Under the pieces are notes generated by a model. The model worked only from the letters and a program-made list of their open reading frames with translations. It ran no database searches and was not told the DNA's origin. Position numbers and translations under genes: made by a program. A stretch of 15,334 nt of DNA from JANWHF01 sp036276235 (lineage in GTDB: Bacteria; Planctomycetota; Phycisphaerae; Tepidisphaerales; Tepidisphaeraceae): positions 1-15,334 of the forward strand of contig DATBDZ010000303.1 of the NCBI GenBank assembly GCA_036276235.1, read 5' to 3'. Below, piece after piece: positions 14,008 to 15,334 of the stretch (within the stretch, counting starts at the first letter, position 1; every line of letters begins with the position of its first letter).

Positions 14008-14033
14008 CCCTCCTCCGGTACTCCGGGGGAGGG
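14008..14033. repeat. Single hairpin arm of the palindromic element
   Basis: CCCTCCTCCGG-TACT-CCGGGGGAGGG, identical to the left arm of the ligD copy, in the 117-base spacer between rodA and the DapA-family gene. Only one arm is present, so it is either a half unit or the remnant of a deletion between arms. It might also act as a transcript-end hairpin for rodA, though no T-tract follows. Confidence 0.85.
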
Positions 14034-14067
14034 AGCAATGACTCCGTCGCCGTCAGAGAATCCGCAC

Positions 14068-15261
14068 TCACCCGTACTCAAACGATTCCTTCGCCATCAC
14101 GATCGGGCGATTTTGCCCGATGTTCAGAAGTAAGCCTGCTTCCATAAAGCTGGCTGCGAGGCTGCTGCCGCCGTAGCTGACGAAGGGTAAGGTGATGCCT
14201 GTCACGGGCATCAGGCCGGTGCAGACCATCAGGTTGATGAAGGTTTGACAGGCCAAGGCCGCGACGATCCCGATGGCGACTAATCTGCCGAACGGGTCGC
14301 GCGTACCGGAGGAGATTTCCACGCCGGCGGCAAAGAGAACCAGATACGACACGAGCAAGACCGCCGCCCCGAAGAAGCCAAACTGCTCGCCGATCAGGGC
14401 GAAGATCATGTCGTTGTGCGATTCGGGGACGGATTTGCCAACCGGGATATTGCCGAACCCTTTGCCGGCGAACGATCCCGAAGCGAAGGCAACCATCGCG
14501 CGATAAGTCTGATACGCTTTGCGTTGCCGCTGGCTGGGATCGTTGGCGTCGAGCCAGGCGAGCAATCGCTCGCGCTGATATTTCTTCACCAGCTCCGGGC
14601 CATGCTTGAGGACCGGAACGTTTTTGCTGCCCGAAAACCAAACCGCCGGAAGCAGGAAAATGCCAAGCGTGATGATCAGCAGCAGATGCTTCACCCGCGC
14701 GCCCGCGACGAAGAGCATCGTGAACAGCACCGGCGGAAAGATCATCGCCATCCCAAGATCCGGCTGCTTGAGGATGAGCACGAGCGGCACAAATGCCAAG
14801 GCAAACGGCGCGACCAAGCCGCGAAGCGTGCGGTAGTTGGAGCGGAAGCGCAGATAGCGGGCCAGCACCATCACGAACGCGATCTTCATCAGCTCTGCCG
14901 GCTCGAGGCTGAACTGGCCGAAGTTGATCCAGGCGTAAACGCCCTTGGTGTTGTGCACGCCGGGAATCGCGTGCCCATGGCTGGCGGCCATGCCGCCGAT
15001 CACCGTGTAGACGATCAGGCCCATGCTCAGAATGTAAAAACTCCAGGCGAACCGCCCCAGCACCTGATAATTGACGGCCTGAAACAGCGCCAGGCAGCCG
15101 ACGCTGACGGCCAGGAAGATGCACTGCTTGTAAGCATCGGCCGGATTGGCGGCGAGAATGCTAATGAGTCCCATCGCCGACAGCACCGCGACCGCCACCA
15201 GCACCGGCCAGTTGGTGGCGATGGCAAGCTGCTGCCAGACTTTGTTGAACTCGATTCTCAT
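14068..15261 (-). CDS. rodA: Rod-shape-determining SEDS peptidoglycan glycosyltransferase RodA
   Basis: A polytopic inner-membrane enzyme (397 aa, about ten hydrophobic segments) that polymerises glycan strands from lipid II with its partner class B PBP during cell elongation. SEDS signatures: WINFGQFSLEPAELMKI (111-127), LKQPDLGMA (165-172), VPESHNDMIFALIGEQ (278-293) with the essential Asp at D284, and GLMPVTGITLPFVSYGGSS (349-367). RodA fits better than FtsW because of length, the compact tails and the NDMIF/KQPDLG wording. The large extracytoplasmic loop (about 210-255) is present. The start is ATG 15261; bases just upstream are tandem GGGTTCA repeats rather than a normal leader, and no Shine-Dalgarno is seen. 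The usual partner gene (a class B PBP) would lie beyond the right edge. Planctomycete-type bacteria vary in wall gene content, so a complete rodA is informative. Confidence 0.93.
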   Translation of the reverse strand: MRIEFNKVWQQLAIATNWPVLVAVAVLSAMGLISILAANPADAYKQCIFLAVSVGCLALFQAVNYQVLGRFAWSFYILSMGLIVYTVIGGMAASHGHAIPGVHNTKGVYAWINFGQFSLEPAELMKIAFVMVLARYLRFRSNYRTLRGLVAPFALAFVPLVLILKQPDLGMAMIFPPVLFTMLFVAGARVKHLLLIITLGIFLLPAVWFSGSKNVPVLKHGPELVKKYQRERLLAWLDANDPSQRQRKAYQTYRAMVAFASGSFAGKGFGNIPVGKSVPESHNDMIFALIGEQFGFFGAAVLLVSYLVLFAAGVEISSGTRDPFGRLVAIGIVAALACQTFINLMVCTGLMPVTGITLPFVSYGGSSLAASFMEAGLLLNIGQNRPIVMAKESFEYG

Positions 15262-15266
15262 TATTA

Positions 15267-15334
15267 GGGTTCAGGGTTCAGGGTTCGGGGTTCAGGAGGC
15301 AGGGAGGTAGGGACGGAGGGACGGAGGGACGAAG
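15267..15334. repeat. Tandem heptamers (GGGTTCA) and octamers (GGGACGGA) upstream of rodA
   Basis: Four GGGTTCA units (15267-15294, third unit GGGTTCG), then GGAGGCAGGGAGGTA, then GGGACGGA, GGGACGGA, GGGACGAA (15310-15333) running to the window edge. The first array begins 5 bases before the rodA start codon. The octamer is the same family as the GGCACGAA/GGGACGGA run at 7862-7885. Confidence 0.9.

Noticed and set aside
14078..15124. Minus-strand frame of 348 codons within rodA
   Set aside because: It lies in another frame of the same strand as rodA. Its product is Arg/Gly/His-rich without membrane segments, whereas the rodA frame carries all SEDS motifs.
14068..15261. FtsW rather than RodA
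   Set aside because: It has the SEDS fold of both, but length, short termini and motif wording fit RodA. No division genes are in view, though the partner gene is outside the window, so this is a judgement.

Overview
The window reads as chromosomal DNA of a GC-rich (roughly 60 %) Gram-negative-type bacterium. A Planctomycetota (Phycisphaerae-like) origin is my best guess. It rests on the gene set (Ku/LigD end joining, an archaeal-type debranching enzyme, a Kdo/WaaP-type kinase) and on the dense short repeats that enter coding sequence; no taxonomic marker gene is present. All thirteen protein genes I accept lie on the minus strand, so transcription runs from base 15334 towards base 1. The long plus-strand reading frames are antisense shadows.

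Layout in transcription order: (1) 15334-14068: short tandem repeats abutting the start of rodA, an SEDS peptidoglycan glycosyltransferase. (2) 13950-13030: a DapA/NAL-superfamily lyase. (3) 12953-12262: a strong sigma70-type promoter and a BrnT/BrnA-like toxin-antitoxin pair. (4) 12187-8043: a glycogen debranching enzyme, an exported two-helix membrane protein of unknown function, and a glycosyltransferase-like protein. (5) 8042-7786: a repeat island with a 91-bp element bearing perfect 19-bp terminal inverted repeats and a heptamer array. (6) 7785-3549: a compact operon-like run of purU, a WaaP-like kinase, an exported prolyl oligopeptidase and a 64-residue small protein. (7) 3548-3224: a repeat-filled spacer ending in a terminator-like hairpin. 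(8) 3223-1: ligD followed by ku (cut by the window edge), a complete two-component non-homologous end-joining operon.

The most unusual feature is how repeats interact with genes. A double-hairpin palindromic element (arms CCCTCCNCCGG, loop TACT) occurs as a 127-bp intergenic copy, a single 26-bp arm, and two copies inside genes: 108 bp in the ligD interdomain linker and 105 bp just before the prolyl oligopeptidase signal peptide. Only the two genic copies are multiples of three, and both are read through in frame. Separately, a perfect 32-bp inverted repeat of the heptamer CATTTTT supplies both the start codon and the hydrophobic signal-peptide core of the membrane protein. This resembles the protein-invading palindromic elements known from Rickettsia and the heptamer repeats of cyanobacteria, but with different sequences.

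Functionally the window mixes DNA repair (ku, ligD), wall elongation (rodA), envelope or surface polysaccharide genes (WaaP-like kinase, glycosyltransferase-like protein), glycogen breakdown, one-carbon metabolism (purU) and a toxin-antitoxin pair. Apart from ligD-ku and the toxin-antitoxin pair, shared regulation is inferred only from tight spacing.
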